From Zobellia barbeyronii (GTDB lineage: Bacteria > Bacteroidota > Bacteroidia > Flavobacteriales > Flavobacteriaceae), in contig NZ_JACATN010000003.1 in assembly GCF_018603515.1 (NCBI RefSeq), forward strand, positions 1 through 64,000: DNA of 64,000 bases, given 5' to 3'. The notes beneath the pieces were generated by a model. That model saw only the letters and a program-made list of their open reading frames with translations. It was not told where the DNA came from and made no database searches. How positions within the stretch are numbered: the first letter of the stretch is position 1; each line of letters opens with the position of its first letter. Positions 61,796-64,000 of the stretch are shown one piece after another. Made by a program: the position numbers and the translations under genes.

Positions 61796-61903
61796 TGCAC
61801 TCATTTAGTTTGCACGAGTGATACCTCCTGGAAAGGAAAAGCACTGATGAGTCTAAGTAGGCTGATATGAAATTATCAAAGATTAATGTAAAAAAATAAA
61901 TTT

Positions 61904-62698
61904 ATGAGATTATATAAAATGATTTTTGGCTTTGCTATAGTGCTTACTTTTTGCCAATGCCAACAGCTAAAAAACCAAAAAACGGATAAGGAAAATTGGC
62001 AAGTTCTTTTCAATGGAAAAAATTTGGCCGGATGGGTAGTTAAGTTCAACCATCATGAATTAGGAGATAATTATGCAAATACTTTTAGAGTGGTTGACAG
62101 TGTGATTCAAGTAAATTATGATGGTTATACTGAATTTGGAGAACGCTTTGGACATTTATTTTATCATAAACCATTTTCAGCTTATCACCTTAAATTCGAA
62201 TATCGTTTTACAGAACAGTGGATGGACGAGGCTCCTATTCATGCCTATCGTAACAGCGGTATTATGTTTCATTCACAAGACCCAAAAATCATTTTAAAAG
62301 ACCAGAAATGGCCTGTAGCTGTAGAGTTTCAATTTTTAGCCGAAGAAACAGAGGGGGAACCAAGGCATACGGGAAATTCATGCAGCCCGGGAACGCACAT
62401 TCATAAAGATGGTAAATTAATTAAACAGCATGTGGTACAGTCTAGTTCCAAAACTTACAAATGGAATCAATGGGTGAAGGGTGAGTTAATTGTAGATAAG
62501 CAATCTAATATAACGCATATAGTGGAAGGAGATACTGTTTTGCAATACTCCAACCCTATAATTGGAGGTCGTGCTATAGTAGGTTCTGATCCAGCTATGC
62601 TAGTTGATGGCAAAGCAATATCAAGTGGCTTTATTGGTCTACAGGCAGAAGGTCAAGGAGTAGAATTTAGGTCTATTAAGATTAAGACACTGGATTAA
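61904..62698 (+). CDS. DUF1080 (3-keto-disaccharide hydrolase-fold) probable lipoprotein
   Basis: 264 residues. The N-terminal hydrophobic segment ends FCQCQQ; C17 or C19 could be lipid-modified, though the lipobox is imperfect. Family motifs are WQVLFNGKNLAGWVVK, FRVVDSVIQVNYDG, AYHLKFEYRF, NSGIMFHSQDP, PVAVEFQFLAE, WNQWVKGELIV and the C-terminal SSGFIGLQAEGQGVEFRSIKIK. The full LFNGKDL-W start makes it a more canonical member than the one at 16618. Likely periplasmic, acting on a (keto-)glycoside or binding an oligosaccharide. A 108-bp gap upstream may carry its own promoter; none is clearly seen. Confidence 0.87.
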   Translation: MRLYKMIFGFAIVLTFCQCQQLKNQKTDKENWQVLFNGKNLAGWVVKFNHHELGDNYANTFRVVDSVIQVNYDGYTEFGERFGHLFYHKPFSAYHLKFEYRFTEQWMDEAPIHAYRNSGIMFHSQDPKIILKDQKWPVAVEFQFLAEETEGEPRHTGNSCSPGTHIHKDGKLIKQHVVQSSSKTYKWNQWVKGELIVDKQSNITHIVEGDTVLQYSNPIIGGRAIVGSDPAMLVDGKAISSGFIGLQAEGQGVEFRSIKIKTLD

Positions 62699-62793
62699 AA
62701 ATTACAGAAAAAGGAAAATAATTACATCATAAATTCTCTCCAATATTGAATTTAATGGAACAATTAAGGCTTAATAAATATTAGACAAAAAAC

Positions 62794-64000
62794 ATGATGA
62801 CTTTTTTTAATAAACAGACAACACTATTAATTCTTCTACTATTGATAAGTGGATGCTTTGCAGAGGCAGCTAGTCAACAAAAGCCAAACATCCTTTTTTG
62901 TATTGCCGATGATCAATCTTTTGTCCATACTTCCGCTCAAGGTACGGCAGAGTTAAACACGCCTAATTTTGACCGCGTTGCCAAGAGTGGGGTTATATTC
63001 AACAACGCCTATACGAACGTGTCTTCTTGTGCTCCGTCAAGAGCTTCCATTTTAACCGGGCGTAACATTTGGGAACTTGAAGAAGGGGGACTATTGTTTG
63101 GAGGATTGCCTAAAAAATACACCACTTTTTCGACTCTATTATCCCAAAACGGATATAGCACAGGGTATTCTGGCAAAGGGTATATGCCGGCCAATCAAAA
63201 AGAACCCTACCAGATACGCCCATTAGCTCCAGAGTTCAACGACATTAAAATGGATGCCCCAAAAAATATGTCCAATAAAGATTATGCGGAAAACTTCAAT
63301 GCATTTCTTTCTAGTAAAGAAGAGGGCAAACCTTTCTTTTTTTGGTTCGGGTCACATGAAGCCCACCGAGGATACGATGCTGGAAGTGGCGCTAGAGCAG
63401 GCAAAGATATTTCAAAAATAGAGGTACCCGGATTCTTACCCGACAATGAATTGATACGTAATGATATCGCCGATTATTACAATGAAATAGAATGGTTTGA
63501 CTCGCACTTGGGTCGTATGATCAAAGCGCTAGAAGAAGCCGGAGAGTTGGAGAACACTATCATAATTGTAACGGCAGATAATGGAATGCCTTTTCCCCGT
63601 GCAAAAGGTACCTGCTATGATTATGGCACACATATGCCTTTAGCCATATGTTGGGGCAATAAAATTAAAGGGGGCAACCACGTAGATGATTTTATAAGCT
63701 TCACTGATTTTGCTCCCACTTTACTAGAAGCCGCTGGTATTGCTGTTCCCGAAGATATTACAGGAAATAGTTTTCTAGAAGTTTTGCTGTCCAATAAAAG
63801 CGGGCAAATTGACCCTAAAAGAGATCGGGTATTTACGGCTTTGGAACGCCACACCTATTGCCGTCCCGGAGGAGCTCCCTATCCCATACGAACCATTCGC
63901 AAAGGCGATTGGTTGTACATGCTAAATTTTGAACCTGACAGATGGCCTTCCGGTAATCCTGATTTTGCTTCTCCACACCAAGGTTTTTACGGAGATATTG
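62794..64000 (+). CDS. S1-family sulfatase (partial, C-terminus beyond right edge)
   Basis: 402 residues are visible from ATG 62794 with no stop before the edge. The N-terminal signal contains a lipobox-like LISGC (C21), but cleavage at EAAS is also possible. Metal motif NILFCIADDQSFVHTSAQG. The formylglycine motif is C79-A-P-S-R (SCAPSRASILTGRNIWELEEGG). GYSGKGYMP replaces GKWH. FGSHEAHRGYDAGSG and the late site IIIVTADNGMPFPRAKGTCYDYGTH follow. The motif set is heparan-N-sulfatase-like, a subfamily seen often in algal PULs, and does not by itself give the substrate. It shows that the PUL continues beyond the window. Confidence 0.93.
   Translation, partial: MMTFFNKQTTLLILLLLISGCFAEAASQQKPNILFCIADDQSFVHTSAQGTAELNTPNFDRVAKSGVIFNNAYTNVSSCAPSRASILTGRNIWELEEGGLLFGGLPKKYTTFSTLLSQNGYSTGYSGKGYMPANQKEPYQIRPLAPEFNDIKMDAPKNMSNKDYAENFNAFLSSKEEGKPFFFWFGSHEAHRGYDAGSGARAGKDISKIEVPGFLPDNELIRNDIADYYNEIEWFDSHLGRMIKALEEAGELENTIIIVTADNGMPFPRAKGTCYDYGTHMPLAICWGNKIKGGNHVDDFISFTDFAPTLLEAAGIAVPEDITGNSFLEVLLSNKSGQIDPKRDRVFTALERHTYCRPGGAPYPIRTIRKGDWLYMLNFEPDRWPSGNPDFASPHQGFYGDI

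Noticed and set aside
62699-62793. Possible terminator or promoter before the last sulfatase
   Set aside because: No hairpin or TAnnTTTG element could be supported.
16618-64000. Reading the PUL as a fucoidan utilization locus because of three GH29 and many sulfatases
   Set aside because: No GH107, GH168, GH95, GH141 or fucose-catabolic genes are visible, while GH16, GH117 and GH2 favour a galactan. Fucose side groups remain possible.

Overview
The window looks like chromosomal DNA from a marine member of the Flavobacteriaceae (Bacteroidota). The evidence is the low-to-moderate G+C, type IX secretion components (a PorP/SprF-like protein and a type B C-terminal sorting domain), a SusC/SusD pair, a hybrid two-component regulator, and a dense set of sulfatases with red-algal-type glycosidases. 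No rRNA, tRNA, CRISPR array, transposase or integrase was recognised.

Layout. (1) 1-13884, minus strand: a 4428-residue secreted protein with Ca-binding thrombospondin type-3-like repeats and a type B T9SS sorting domain, followed 29 bp later by a PorP/SprF-family gene that runs off the left edge. (2) 14374-16458, plus strand: thiD, then a small set comprising an ArsR-type regulator, a small membrane protein and an atypical short-chain dehydrogenase. Two near-identical inverted repeats mark the ArsR gene and the membrane-protein gene. (3) 16618 to the right edge: a polysaccharide utilization locus (PUL) of at least 47 kb, cut by the window end.

The PUL has these parts. A plus-strand unit holds a DUF1080 protein, a GH29 enzyme and two S1 sulfatases. 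A minus-strand operon encodes SusC, SusD and a surface glycan-binding lipoprotein. Divergent from it is a 1413-residue hybrid two-component sensor/regulator. Then come a lone sulfatase, a minus-strand GH29 lipoprotein, and a long co-directional run from 38402 to the edge: GH2, two GH28, two sulfatases, GH16, GH117, DUF6786, a GH43-like propeller, an Asp-box propeller, a DUF5060 glycosidase, a GH29-like enzyme with an altered motif, an FN3/propeller enzyme, a sulfatase, DUF1080 and a truncated sulfatase.

How it may work (inference). The hybrid regulator senses an oligosaccharide in the periplasm. The SusE-like protein, SusD and SusC capture and import glycan pieces. GH16 would cut a galactan backbone. 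Seven sulfatases remove ester sulfates in stages. GH117 would remove terminal 3,6-anhydrogalactose-type residues, GH2 beta-galactose, the GH29 enzymes alpha-L-fucose or alpha-L-galactose, and the GH28 pair alpha-galacturonate-type residues. GH16, GH117, GH2, GH29 and sulfatases together suggest a sulfated agar/porphyran-type or hybrid galactan. The two GH28 genes, the DUF5060 enzyme and three unassigned beta-propellers do not fit a textbook agar, porphyran or carrageenan pathway, so the exact substrate is open.
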